DNA of 64,000 nucleotides from Brevibacillus sp051967035. GTDB lineage: Bacteria; Bacillota; Bacilli; Brevibacillales; Brevibacillaceae. The notes beneath the pieces were generated by a model. It was given only the letters and a program-made list of their open reading frames with translations. It ran no database searches and was not told where the DNA came from. Shown here one piece after another: positions 9,390-17,702 of the stretch. Location: positions 26,201 through 90,200 of the forward strand of contig NZ_JBQCKK010000016.1 of NCBI RefSeq assembly GCF_051967035.1, given 5' to 3'. Position numbers and translations under genes: made by a program. Each line of letters starts with the position of its first letter. Positions within the stretch are counted from its first letter, which is position 1.

Positions 9390-9468
9390 TATTTATCATT
9401 TCGCACAACGAATTACCTGTCAGCGGTTCCGGGAACATCAGAACTACATGTGAAAAAGGGGGCCTTGC

Positions 9469-10416
9469 ATGAACAAATCTGACCGCCTGCTAGCCATCGT
9501 GCTGGAGCTTCAGCGCAAACGCACCTTGCGTGCCGAAGATTTGGCAGCGACTTTTGAAACCAGCGTCCGAACCATTTATCGCGATATGCAAGCTTTGAGT
9601 GAAGCAGGGGTGCCCGTTATCGGATCGCCTGGGCAAGGCTACTCGCTAATGGAAGGCTTTTTTCTCCCCCCTGTACGCTTTACGGCTGAAGAAGCTGTCG
9701 CTTTGCTGATCGGTGCCGACCTGGTTGAGCAAGCTTTTGATCAAAACTACGGCAACAGCGCGCGTGACGTCCAGCGGAAAGTAGAAGCCATTTTGTCGCA
9801 CGAGTTGCTTCAGGAAGTAAGCCGTATCCGTTCTACCTTTCGTCTGATCCATTTTGGCGAGCACAATCTGCGCCAGCGGGAAAAGCAATACGCGGAGCTG
9901 CTGCATCAAGCGATCTTGTCTCGGCAAAAAGTTCGCTTTCGCTATAAAAAGCACATTCCCGATCCAGACGGAAACCGTGAGAGCATTCGCGACGTTGCCC
10001 CTTACGGCCTTGTGCTGATAGGCGGCTTATGGGTACTCCTCGCTTATTGCGAACTGCGAAAAGATATTCGCAGGTTCCGCTTGACGCGCATGGACGGTCT
10101 GACAATGCTTGCAGACAGCTTTGAACTCCCGGATCACTTTTCTTTTGAAGACTACAAGCCTCCTGACAATCGCGATCTGGAAGTCCAGCTCCTCGTGCAG
10201 CCGACCCTCGCAGATCAGGTAAAAGAGGCGAAATCCTTTTATATAGAAGAGATGGAGGAAAATCCGGACGGCGTGTTGGTCAAGCTGCGGGTGCGGCATG
10301 TAGACGAAATTTTCGCCTGGGTATTGGGGCTGGGGGCAAAAGCGCTTGTCCTCGAACCGCCATCCCTCCGCGAAAAAATTCGCGAGGAAGCGGAACAATT
10401 GCTAAAACGCTACTGA
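9469..10416 (+). CDS. YafY/DeoR-type HTH and WYL-domain transcriptional regulator
   Basis: 315-residue DNA-binding regulator. The N-terminus (KSDRLLAIVLELQRKRTLRA, then EDLAATFETSVRTIYRDMQAL) is the winged HTH_11 fold of the YafY group; GYSLMEGFFLPPVRFTAEEA links to the WYL module around residues 140-230 (RFRYKK, YGLVLIGGLWVLLAYCELR, IRRFRLTRMDGL). WYL domains are ligand-sensing in this family. ATG behind AAAGGGGG. Divergent from the 8962 gene and followed by a DinB-like gene beyond a terminator; which of them it controls is not shown. Confidence 0.92.
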   Translation: MNKSDRLLAIVLELQRKRTLRAEDLAATFETSVRTIYRDMQALSEAGVPVIGSPGQGYSLMEGFFLPPVRFTAEEAVALLIGADLVEQAFDQNYGNSARDVQRKVEAILSHELLQEVSRIRSTFRLIHFGEHNLRQREKQYAELLHQAILSRQKVRFRYKKHIPDPDGNRESIRDVAPYGLVLIGGLWVLLAYCELRKDIRRFRLTRMDGLTMLADSFELPDHFSFEDYKPPDNRDLEVQLLVQPTLADQVKEAKSFYIEEMEENPDGVLVKLRVRHVDEIFAWVLGLGAKALVLEPPSLREKIREEAEQLLKRY

Positions 10417-10440
10417 CATACTGTTGTCAGTAGCGTTTTT
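10404..10440 (+). terminator. Terminator overlapping the WYL regulator stop codon
   Basis: Perfect stem ACGCTACTGACA / TGTCAGTAGCGT with a 6-nt loop and TTTTT. The TGA stop of the regulator is part of the left arm. Confidence 0.92.
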
Positions 10441-10481
10441 GTATGCTTATCACAAAGAAAGAATGAGGAGCTGACCAGAAG

Positions 10482-11003
10482 ATGAATACAACGGAAATGA
10501 TGCGCAGCATGGAACAAGTAACGGATTTGTACATTCAGGAGCTCGAAGCATTTGACATGGACCGTCTGCTGCAAAAGCCAAGCGAAGAGGAATGGTCCAT
10601 CGGCCAGATGTACCAGCATCTGATCCAATCGGCCCTCTATATGCAACTCGCCAACATCGAAGCGTGTAGAGAAGGCGCGCCCGAAGTCATCCAGCCGGAT
10701 GCCCGAATGTCTGAGGACGGGCAAGCGATCTTTGCCCAAGGCTCTTTTCCGCCTATCCGCATCCACGTTCCTGCTTCGCCCCAATATACACCCAAGCAGC
10801 CTGAGAGCAAAGAGCAGCTGCGCGACGGCTTGCGCACTGTGCTGCGCCTGATGCGAGAATTGGAGCCGACCTTGCAAAATATTCCGACACATCACAGAGT
10901 CGCACACCCTCGCTTCGGGCCTTTGAATGCGCAGGAGTGGTTTGCGCTTGTAGAGATGCACTATCGCCACCATCTGCACCAATTGAACAGGCTGAAAGGC
11001 TAG
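10482..11003 (+). CDS. DinB-like four-helix protein
   Basis: 173 residues of the DinB/YfiT-type metal-binding four-helix bundle, a damage- or stress-associated fold whose members are often thiol-dependent transferases. The usual histidines are present: one in EEWSIGQMYQHLIQ near residue 46, others in EMHYRHHLHQLNRL near the C-terminus. The ATG follows a GAGG-type site in GAATGAGGAGC. Its TAG overlaps the stop codon of the convergent DUF169 gene. Exact substrate unknown. Confidence 0.85.
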   Translation: MNTTEMMRSMEQVTDLYIQELEAFDMDRLLQKPSEEEWSIGQMYQHLIQSALYMQLANIEACREGAPEVIQPDARMSEDGQAIFAQGSFPPIRIHVPASPQYTPKQPESKEQLRDGLRTVLRLMRELEPTLQNIPTHHRVAHPRFGPLNAQEWFALVEMHYRHHLHQLNRLKG

Positions 11004-11791
11004 CTTTTTTCTCCGAACAGACCAGCGAGCTTTTGGTAGGTCGGCGGAAACTCTGCCTGATAGCGCAGGAAGGACGGGATCGGGTAACGTATCCCGCCTT
11101 TTTGCGTGGCTGCCAGCCCTTCCACCAGCTCGGCTGCATCGCGGAAATGAAAGCTGAACGCCATCTCGTGGTCCTGCGTCTGGGCAAACAGCCGATCCCC
11201 GTAACAAGGAACGATCACTTGCGGTTGTCCGGTCTGGATCGGCTTGATCGCAATATCGGCACAATCCGCCCTGCTGGAAAAAGTGGAAGGAATCGAGCCG
11301 CCGCGCTTATAGAGCATTCCCGCCACCAGCCGCATCACCTGTGCTGCATTTCCGTAAATGACGACCACATCCGGCTCGACCTGCGCCCGCTCCAGTGGGT
11401 ACGACACGTAGTAGCCGCTTTCCTCCGCTGAAAATTTCGGGACATCCGCCTCGCTTTTCGCTCCCGTTTCCAGCGAATCTGTGTACATCCCGCAGGCGAG
11501 ATGGCCCTCGGTGTAATACGCAGGCTGCTCCTCGTAGCCGAATGCCACCTGCGCGATCGGACAGGACAGGTCTGCCCCGTTCATGGCAATGCTCCAGCCA
11601 TAGCGCCGCGAAAAGCCCACCGCCTGACAAATCGTGATCGCATAGCCCAAGTCCCGCAGCGGCCGCTTTGCTTTGGACGGCAGTCCCGCTTCCTCGCGCA
11701 CGATCGAAATGCCCACCGGAAAGGTTTCCGTCCGCACATACGCTTGAATGGTCTGGTTCAACTCCAGGGCGCTAGCGGTATTCGTACTCAT
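11000..11791 (-). CDS. DUF169 domain protein
   Basis: 263-residue protein of the DUF169 family, function unknown; members are soluble, cysteine-containing and often found near redox or metal genes. It begins MSTNTASALELNQTIQ behind a GGAGGAG site; the frame is open further upstream without a ribosome site. The core reads YAITICQAVGFSRRYGWSI, then DLSCPIAQVAFGY, HLACGMY and DVVVIYGNAAQVMRL, matching the family pattern of scattered Cys residues. Convergent with the DinB gene with stop codons overlapping by 4 nt. Confidence 0.85.
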   Translation of the reverse strand: MSTNTASALELNQTIQAYVRTETFPVGISIVREEAGLPSKAKRPLRDLGYAITICQAVGFSRRYGWSIAMNGADLSCPIAQVAFGYEEQPAYYTEGHLACGMYTDSLETGAKSEADVPKFSAEESGYYVSYPLERAQVEPDVVVIYGNAAQVMRLVAGMLYKRGGSIPSTFSSRADCADIAIKPIQTGQPQVIVPCYGDRLFAQTQDHEMAFSFHFRDAAELVEGLAATQKGGIRYPIPSFLRYQAEFPPTYQKLAGLFGEKS

Positions 11792-12097
11792 CGCACTCTC
11801 CTCCTCGCTTCGAAAAGACTGGCCTCGCTCACTCTCAAACCCGTACACAGAATTTTTCGTCTTTTCAACCCCTATGTCCTCTCTGTCCGCCTCATTTGTT
11901 TGCAAGCTTCTGACAGCGTGAGAGGGGTTTTCTGCCCCCGTTCATCGTGTTGTGTTTGCCTCAGACCTAGGGACGGAGCAGCATGTTCCATCATGAACCT
12001 AGGCAATCGCAAAAGTCGAACAGCTTCCTTCTTCTCTCGTCAAAAGCAATAATGCCGAAGCTAGGCTCCGGCATACTGGTTCACTACTCTGTTTCCC
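11792..12097. other. Intergenic region between the DUF169 and GGT genes
   Basis: 306 nt without a gene I can support. It holds the putative terminator at 12050-12072 and two copies of the palindrome CCTAGG (about 11967 and 11999) flanking an uneven hairpin-forming stretch. I looked for a T-box or a known riboswitch here and saw none of their conserved elements. Confidence 0.5.
12050..12072 (-). terminator. Probable terminator after the GGT gene
   Basis: On the minus strand an imperfect stem (ATGCCG ... CGGCAT, with GAGCC/GGCTT extension) is followed by TTATTGCTTTT, a weak T-rich tract. It would end the opp-chr-ggt transcript. Confidence 0.55.
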
Positions 12098-13708
12098 CTA
12101 CCAGGCCGCAATACTGCTATCCGTCCGCATATCCGTTCCGCCGCTCAAGACGCCGTTTTCATCCCGCCAAATAATTTGGCCGCGCCCAAAGGACTGACCG
12201 AGCTGCGCCCACTTGATCGTGTGCCCTTTGCGCTCCAGCGCCTGGGCCAGATGCTCGGGGAAGTGCCGCTCCAGCTCCACCGTCTTGCCCTCCATCCACT
12301 GCCAGCGCGGTGCGTCCAGCGCCGCTTGCGGATTGAGGTGGAAGTCAATCGTGTTCATGATGACCTGCACATGGCCCTGCGGCTGCATGAAGCCGCCCAT
12401 GACGCCGAACGGCCCCACCGCTTTTCCGTCTTTGGTCAAAAAGCCCGGGATAATCGTATGGAACGTTCTTTTGCCCGACTCCAGGCAATTGTCGTGGTTC
12501 GGATCGAGCGAAAAGTTGTGTCCGCGATTTTGCAGCGCGATTCCCGTTCCCGGCACGACTACGCCTGAGCCAAAACCCATGTAGTTGCTTTGGATGAAGG
12601 ACACCATGTTGCCCTCGCCATCGGCAGTTGCCAAGTAGACCGTTCCGCTCGACTTCGGCTGGCCCGGCTCCGGTGTCAAGGCCTCGTCGCCGATCATGGC
12701 GCGGCGCTCGACGGCGTATTCCTCCGACAGCAGGTCTTTTACCGCCACCTTCATTTTGCTTGCTTCCGTAATGTATTTCAATCCGTCCACAAACGCCAGC
12801 TTCATCGCTTCAATCTGCTTGTGATAGGTGTCGGTTGTGTCTTTTGCCGCAAAATCGTAGCCCTTCAAAATGTTCAGCGCCATCAGGCCGATCATCCCCT
12901 GCCCGTTCGGGGGGATTTCCCACACGTCGTAGCCGCGGTAGTTGACGCTGATCGGCTGTACCCATTCCGGCTCATAGGCGGCCAGGTCCTCTTTGCGCAG
13001 ATAGCCGCCGCACGCGCGGGAAAAGGCGTCGATTTTCTCGGCCAGCTCGCCGCGGTAGAAGCTCTCTCCGTTCGTCTCGGCAATTTGCCGCAGCGTGGCC
13101 GCGTGTCCCGGCGACTTCCAGATATCTCCCGCTTTTGGCACCTTGCCTTCTGGCGCAAACGTCGAGAACCAGTGGGCAAATTCTTCGCCTTTGCACGTTT
13201 GCGAGAACTTGTTATACGCCGCGTTCCAGTAGTAGGCCAGCGTCGGCGACAGCGGATAGCCGTGTTCCGCATAGTCGATGGCCGGTTGCAAAACTTCTGT
13301 CAGCGGCAAACGGCCAAAGCGCTTGGACAGAGCCGCCCAGGCAGCCGGAGCGCCTGGCACGGTCACAGGGGTCCAGCCGTACGTCGGCATCTCTTCCAGC
13401 CCTTTGGCTTTCAGCGCCGCGATGGAGATTGCTTGCGGAGCAGGGCCGCTGGCGTTCAGTCCGTGCAGCTCGTCCTTGATCCAGACGAGCGCGAACGCAT
13501 CGCCGCCAATCCCGTTGGAGGTCGGCTCGACCACCGTCAGGCACGCAGCAGTCGCGATTGCCGCATCCACCGCATTGCCGCCCTTTTTCAAAATATCGAG
13601 ACCTGCCTGCGCCGCGAGCGGCTGCGAGGTCGCTACCATGCCGTTTTTGGCAAATGTCGTGACACGTTTCGATGCATACGGGTATTCCATTGCGTCGTAG
13701 TTTACCAT
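12098..13708 (-). CDS. Cytoplasmic gamma-glutamyltransferase family protein (YwrD-like)
   Basis: 536-residue Ntn-hydrolase of the gamma-glutamyltranspeptidase family. It starts MVNYDAMEYPYASKR with AAGGAGG 8 nt upstream; no signal peptide, so cytoplasmic like B. subtilis YwrD. The segment ending SSGTVYLATADGEGNMVSF contains the Thr expected to become the nucleophile after autocleavage, followed by GFGSGVVVPGTGIALQNRG. Late GGFMQPQGHVQVIMN is typical. It is last of a run with chromate transporter genes and an ABC peptide importer, as ywrD stands by ywrA/ywrB in B. subtilis. A role in splitting imported gamma-glutamyl compounds is inferred. Confidence 0.93.
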   Translation of the reverse strand: MVNYDAMEYPYASKRVTTFAKNGMVATSQPLAAQAGLDILKKGGNAVDAAIATAACLTVVEPTSNGIGGDAFALVWIKDELHGLNASGPAPQAISIAALKAKGLEEMPTYGWTPVTVPGAPAAWAALSKRFGRLPLTEVLQPAIDYAEHGYPLSPTLAYYWNAAYNKFSQTCKGEEFAHWFSTFAPEGKVPKAGDIWKSPGHAATLRQIAETNGESFYRGELAEKIDAFSRACGGYLRKEDLAAYEPEWVQPISVNYRGYDVWEIPPNGQGMIGLMALNILKGYDFAAKDTTDTYHKQIEAMKLAFVDGLKYITEASKMKVAVKDLLSEEYAVERRAMIGDEALTPEPGQPKSSGTVYLATADGEGNMVSFIQSNYMGFGSGVVVPGTGIALQNRGHNFSLDPNHDNCLESGKRTFHTIIPGFLTKDGKAVGPFGVMGGFMQPQGHVQVIMNTIDFHLNPQAALDAPRWQWMEGKTVELERHFPEHLAQALERKGHTIKWAQLGQSFGRGQIIWRDENGVLSGGTDMRTDSSIAAW

Positions 13709-13740
13709 GATTGAGGCCTCCTTGTATCTGGTTGGCGTTG

Positions 13741-14271
13741 CTACCCGATAAAAATGAACCCATACGCCATCGCCGCTACTATTACGAAGGCCGGATGCAC
13801 TTTCCATGTCTCCAGCAGCAGATACGATGCGACGGTCAAAATGCCTGTCTGTATCCAACCGATTCCTTCGACTGCCCCGAGCAAAAATTGATAGGTCATC
13901 GTTCCGAGCAGAACCGTCACGACCGGGCGAACCGATTGCGTCATGGCCTTTACCTGCGGGGCGTTGCGGAACAGGTTGATGAATTGGAGCAGAAGTATCA
14001 TCGCAATCGCCGTAGGCGCAACCGTCGCCAGCAAAGCGACGGTCGCTCCCGGCACTCCCGCCACCTGATAGCCGATGTAGCCGGCCAGCTTGGTCGCGAT
14101 CGGGCTTGGCAATGCATTGCCTACCGCCAGCACTTCCCCGAATTCCTTCATCGACATCCATTGGTAATGCTCGACGACCTCGTTTTGAATCAGCGGGATG
14201 CTCGGCGGCCCTCCTCCGTACCCCAAAATGTTCGAAATGAAAAAAGCCCAGAACAACTGGAAGTAAATCAT
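13741..14271 (-). CDS. Chromate transporter subunit, second half (YwrA/ChrA-like)
   Basis: 176-residue membrane protein of the short-chain CHR family. These act in pairs to export chromate. It carries the family signature ILGYGGGPPSIPLIQNEVV near the N-terminus and VGNALPSPIATKLAGYIGY, followed by four to five hydrophobic helices. The ATG overlaps the previous CHR gene by 4 nt (ATGA), so the two subunits are coupled. Substrate could be another oxyanion. Confidence 0.92.
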   Translation of the reverse strand: MIYFQLFWAFFISNILGYGGGPPSIPLIQNEVVEHYQWMSMKEFGEVLAVGNALPSPIATKLAGYIGYQVAGVPGATVALLATVAPTAIAMILLLQFINLFRNAPQVKAMTQSVRPVVTVLLGTMTYQFLLGAVEGIGWIQTGILTVASYLLLETWKVHPAFVIVAAMAYGFIFIG

Positions 14272-14849
14272 GCCGCGCCCTCCTTGCTGTCCTTTTTCCT
14301 GCGCTTGCGGACAAACCAGGTGGAGTAGGCAAAGGAAACGACCAGCGCAATGCCTACGACGATGCCCGGATGCCAGTCAAGAAAGAGCAGCGCGACAAGC
14401 GACAGGCCAAGCGATAGGCTCACTCCCGTCTTGTTCGCCGCGCCCTTCCAGCCCTTGACGAGAAACTCCCACGTCAGGACGCCTGTCATGACCGCAATGA
14501 CCGGGCCGATCGCCTGGATCATGCCGTAGACGCCGGGCGCATCCTTCCAGCGGTAAATGACCTGCAACAAGCCGATCATGACGAGAACGAGCGGCAGGAC
14601 GACAGCGATATTCGCTACCAGTGCCCCCATCCAGCCTTTGACCCGATAGCCGATAAACGCAGCCAGCTTGGTCGCAATCGGTCCAGGCAAAGCGTTGGCG
14701 AGCGCCAGGTTGTCGGAAAAATCCTCGTCCGTCACCCACTTGTACTTTTTCACGCACTCCGTATAAAAAAGGGGAACCATCGTAGGTCCTCCTCCAAAGC
14801 CAAATATCCCGATGCGGAAAAAGGCCAGAAACAATTGCCAATACACCAT
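14268..14849 (-). CDS. Chromate transporter subunit, first half (YwrB/ChrA-like)
   Basis: 193-residue short-chain CHR protein, partner of the gene it overlaps. Signature IGIFGFGGGPTMVPLFYTECV at the N-terminus and LANALPGPIATKLAAFIGYR near residue 60, then hydrophobic helices and a basic C-terminal tail (VRKRRKKDSKEG). The two proteins are diverged repeats of one module. It begins 24 nt after the ABC ATPase stop, so it probably belongs to the same transcript as the importer. Confidence 0.92.
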   Translation of the reverse strand: MVYWQLFLAFFRIGIFGFGGGPTMVPLFYTECVKKYKWVTDEDFSDNLALANALPGPIATKLAAFIGYRVKGWMGALVANIAVVLPLVLVMIGLLQVIYRWKDAPGVYGMIQAIGPVIAVMTGVLTWEFLVKGWKGAANKTGVSLSLGLSLVALLFLDWHPGIVVGIALVVSFAYSTWFVRKRRKKDSKEGAA

Positions 14850-14873
14850 TTGGTTCGTACCTCCATCCTTGCC

Positions 14874-15860
14874 TTAGCGGGGCAGCTCACCCGATTGCAC
14901 CAGATGACAGGAGACAAGCTGGCCTCCACCGATCTCTGCCAGGCTTGGCACCTGCGTTTTGCAAACCTCTGTCGCATACGGGCAGCGCGGGTGAAACGTG
15001 CAGCCGCTTGGCGGATTGGCCGGACTCGGCAAGTCTCCGCTCAACAAAATCCGTTCCCGCTTTTCCCGCCGTTTCGCTACGGGAACAGCCGAGAGCAGCG
15101 CCCGTGTGTACGGGTGGCGCGGGTTGTCGAACAGCGCCCGTTTATCGGCAATTTCTACGACACGGCCCAAATACATCACCGCAATCCGGTCGCACAAATG
15201 CTTGACGACCGACAAATCATGCGAGATGAACATCAAGGTCAGATTGAATTCTTTTTTTAACTCCTTCAACAGATTCAGCACCTGCGACTGAATCGACACA
15301 TCCAGCGCAGATACCGGCTCATCCGCGATTATCAGCTTCGGCTTGACCACAAGCGCGCGGGCAATCCCGATCCGTTGCCGCTGTCCGCCGGAAAAATCGT
15401 GCGGATGGCGGTTCAAATGTTCTTTTCGCAGACCGACCACCTGAATGATTTCCTCGATGACCCGCTCCCGCTCTTCCTTGGTTCCGATGTTGTGCACCAT
15501 GAGCGATTCCAGCAAAATCTGCCTGATCGTCATCCGCGGGTTCAGCGAAGCGTACGGGTCCTGAAAAATCATTTGCAGGTCCTTGCGCATCCGGCGCATT
15601 TCTTCTTTGGGCAAGGTGGCTAAATCTTTGCCGTCAAACCAGACTTCCCCAGCCGTCGGCTCCAACAGCCGCAAAATCGTCCGGCCCGTCGTCGATTTTC
15701 CGCAGCCGGACTCCCCCACAATCCCCAGCGTCTCGCCGGGGTACACCGTCAAATCAATGCCGTCCACCGCTTTGACATGGCCGACCGTCCGCTTCAAAAA
15801 GCCGCCCTTGATCGGAAAATGCTGCTTCAACCCTTTTACTTCCAATAGAGGGGTTGTCAT
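14874..15860 (-). CDS. Oligopeptide-type ABC transporter ATPase (OppF/DppF-like)
   Basis: 328-residue nucleotide-binding subunit of a peptide importer. Walker A GESGCGKSTTGR, Q-loop in MIFQDPYASLNPR, signature DFSGGQRQRIGIARAL, Walker B LIIADEPVSALDV and H-loop SHDLSVVKHLCDR are all intact. The C-terminal OppF extension carries the Cys-rich CTFHPRCPYATEVCKTQ segment that binds 4Fe-4S in some members. The ATG at 15860 overlaps the stop of the upstream ATPase gene (ATGA). Confidence 0.95.
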   Translation of the reverse strand: MTTPLLEVKGLKQHFPIKGGFLKRTVGHVKAVDGIDLTVYPGETLGIVGESGCGKSTTGRTILRLLEPTAGEVWFDGKDLATLPKEEMRRMRKDLQMIFQDPYASLNPRMTIRQILLESLMVHNIGTKEERERVIEEIIQVVGLRKEHLNRHPHDFSGGQRQRIGIARALVVKPKLIIADEPVSALDVSIQSQVLNLLKELKKEFNLTLMFISHDLSVVKHLCDRIAVMYLGRVVEIADKRALFDNPRHPYTRALLSAVPVAKRREKRERILLSGDLPSPANPPSGCTFHPRCPYATEVCKTQVPSLAEIGGGQLVSCHLVQSGELPR

Positions 15861-16831
15861 ATCCGCTCTCCCTCCTCTGCGTACAGCCAGCACCGGCATT
15901 TTTGTCCACCCAGTTGGAACAATTCTGGCGGCTTTTCCTGACAGATCGGCAACGCCCGGGAGCAGCGCGGCGCAAAGCGGCAGCCTGCCGGCATCTGATG
16001 CGGCAACGGAACCGCGCCGGGAATCGTCTCCAAATATTCGCGCTCCTCGTTCAGCTCCGGGATGGCGTTCATCAGGCCGATCGTGTACGGATGCTTGGGG
16101 CTTTCGAACAGCGTATCCACATCGGTTTCCTCGACTACCTGCCCCGCGTACATGACGATGACGCGGTCGCACATCTCGGCCACGACGCCCAGATCGTGCG
16201 TAATCAGCATGATCGAGGTGCCCGTCTTTTCCTTCAGTTCGCGCATCAGGTCGAGTATCTGCGCCTGAATCGTCACATCGAGCGCCGTTGTTGGCTCATC
16301 GGCGATAATCAGCTTCGGATCGCACGACATCGCCATGGCGATCATCACCCGCTGCCGCATACCGCCGGACAGTTGATGGGGGAACTCCCCGTAGATTTCT
16401 TCGGCGCGCGGCATCCCGACGGCCTTGAGCATCGCAATCGCCCGCTCTTTTGCTTGTGCCTTGGAGACTTTGCGGTGCAGCATGACGGCTTCCTCAATTT
16501 GTCTGCCTACGGTGTGCAGCGGATTGAGCGAAGTCATCGGCTCCTGAAAAATCATTGCGATCTCGTTGCCGCGCACTCCTTGCATTTCTTTTTCCGACAG
16601 CTCCAGCACGTTTTTCCCCTGGAAGCGAATCGTTCCGTCTATGCTGCCGTTCGGCGGCAACAGCCGCATGATCGACAGGCTGGTGACGCTCTTGCCGCAG
16701 CCCGATTCGCCTACGACGCCGAGTGTCTCGCCGGCACGGATGGTGAAGTCGACGCCGTCAACAACATGGACGACACCGCTGTCCGTGCGAAACCGGGTTC
16801 GTAGCTGCTCTACTTCCAAGATGGTCGTCAT
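15857..16831 (-). CDS. Oligopeptide-type ABC transporter ATPase (OppD/DppD-like)
   Basis: 324 residues. Walker A GESGCGKSVTSLS, MIFQEPMTSLNPLHTVGRQI, signature HQLSGGMRQRVMIAMAM, Walker B LIIADEPTTALDVTIQAQIL and H-loop THDLGVVAEMCDR. The C-terminal CRFAPRCSRALPICQEKPP is the Cys-rich OppD tail. The start (MTTILEVEQLRTRF) has GGAG 8 nt upstream; a longer frame exists but lacks a ribosome site. Forms a heterodimer with the next gene on the cytoplasmic face. Confidence 0.95.
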   Translation of the reverse strand: MTTILEVEQLRTRFRTDSGVVHVVDGVDFTIRAGETLGVVGESGCGKSVTSLSIMRLLPPNGSIDGTIRFQGKNVLELSEKEMQGVRGNEIAMIFQEPMTSLNPLHTVGRQIEEAVMLHRKVSKAQAKERAIAMLKAVGMPRAEEIYGEFPHQLSGGMRQRVMIAMAMSCDPKLIIADEPTTALDVTIQAQILDLMRELKEKTGTSIMLITHDLGVVAEMCDRVIVMYAGQVVEETDVDTLFESPKHPYTIGLMNAIPELNEEREYLETIPGAVPLPHQMPAGCRFAPRCSRALPICQEKPPELFQLGGQKCRCWLYAEEGERI

Positions 16832-16871
16832 CTGCTCCACTCCTTTTTCCTGCGTAGGCATTGATGATTTG

Positions 16872-17702
16872 CTATTTGCGCGAGCGCGGGTCCAGTACCT
16901 GCTGCAATCCATCCCCCAGCAAGTTGAAGCCCAGCACGACTAAAAAGATGGCAATCCCCGGATAAAACGTCGCATACGGCGCGACAGACATCAGCGTCTG
17001 CGCCTGGTTCAGCATGCTTCCCCACGAGGGCGTCGGCGGCTGCACGCCCAGCCCCAGATAGGAAAGCGAGGCTTCGGCGATAATCCCGGATGCCATCGCC
17101 AGTGTCGCCTGAATCACAATCGGGTTGAGCGCATTGGGCAAAATATGGCGGAAAATGATGCGGGCATCCTTCACGCCGACGGAACGCGCCGCTTGAATAT
17201 ATTCCATGTTGCGCAAAGACAGAACCTGGCCACGGGTAATCCGGATGAAGGCAGGAGCGAAACCGATCCCGATTGCCAGCATCGCGTTGCCGAAGCCGGA
17301 ACCGAGCACGGCCGAGATCGCCAGCGCCAAAATCAGAAACGGAAAGGCTTGCATCGCATCGACGCTGCGCATGACCACCCACTCGTCCCAAAAGCCGCGG
17401 TAATATCCCGACAGCAACCCGATCGGCACGCCAATCAGCATGGCGATTCCTACTGAAATCAAGGCAGCTTGGATGGAAATGCGCGCCCCGTAGACGACGC
17501 GGGAGAAAATGTCCCGCCCGAGATCGTCTGTGCCAAACAAATGCTCGCCGCCCGGCGGCATCATCACTTTGTTGTAATCTTGCGCATTCGGGTCAAACGG
17601 AGCGATTTGCGGCGCGAAAAGCGCGACCACGATCAATGCAAGGATAATCACCGCTCCGATGACGCCAAGGCCGTTTCGCAGGAATTTGCGCGCGGTTTTC
17701 AT
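16872..17702 (-). CDS. Peptide ABC transporter permease (OppC/DppC-like)
   Basis: 276-residue inner-membrane subunit. The N-terminal helix (LGVIGAVIILALIVVALFAP) is followed by the OppC_N segment with HLFGTDDLGRDIFSRVVYG, then five helices with the EAA loop (EYIQAARSVGVKDARIIFRH) that contacts the ATPase. Its ATG overlaps the stop of the other permease by one base. Confidence 0.95.
   Translation of the reverse strand: MKTARKFLRNGLGVIGAVIILALIVVALFAPQIAPFDPNAQDYNKVMMPPGGEHLFGTDDLGRDIFSRVVYGARISIQAALISVGIAMLIGVPIGLLSGYYRGFWDEWVVMRSVDAMQAFPFLILALAISAVLGSGFGNAMLAIGIGFAPAFIRITRGQVLSLRNMEYIQAARSVGVKDARIIFRHILPNALNPIVIQATLAMASGIIAEASLSYLGLGVQPPTPSWGSMLNQAQTLMSVAPYATFYPGIAIFLVVLGFNLLGDGLQQVLDPRSRK

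Noticed and set aside
11940..12040. T-box or riboswitch between the DUF169 and GGT genes
   Set aside because: CCTAGG repeats and some pairing exist, but the T-box sequence AGGGTGGAACCGCG and other class motifs are missing.
12098..14350. A 750-codon frame that would extend the GGT protein upstream through the CHR gene
   Set aside because: The first 210 codons are out-of-frame CHR sequence; the ATG at 13708 with AAGGAGG gives the normal GGT N-terminus.
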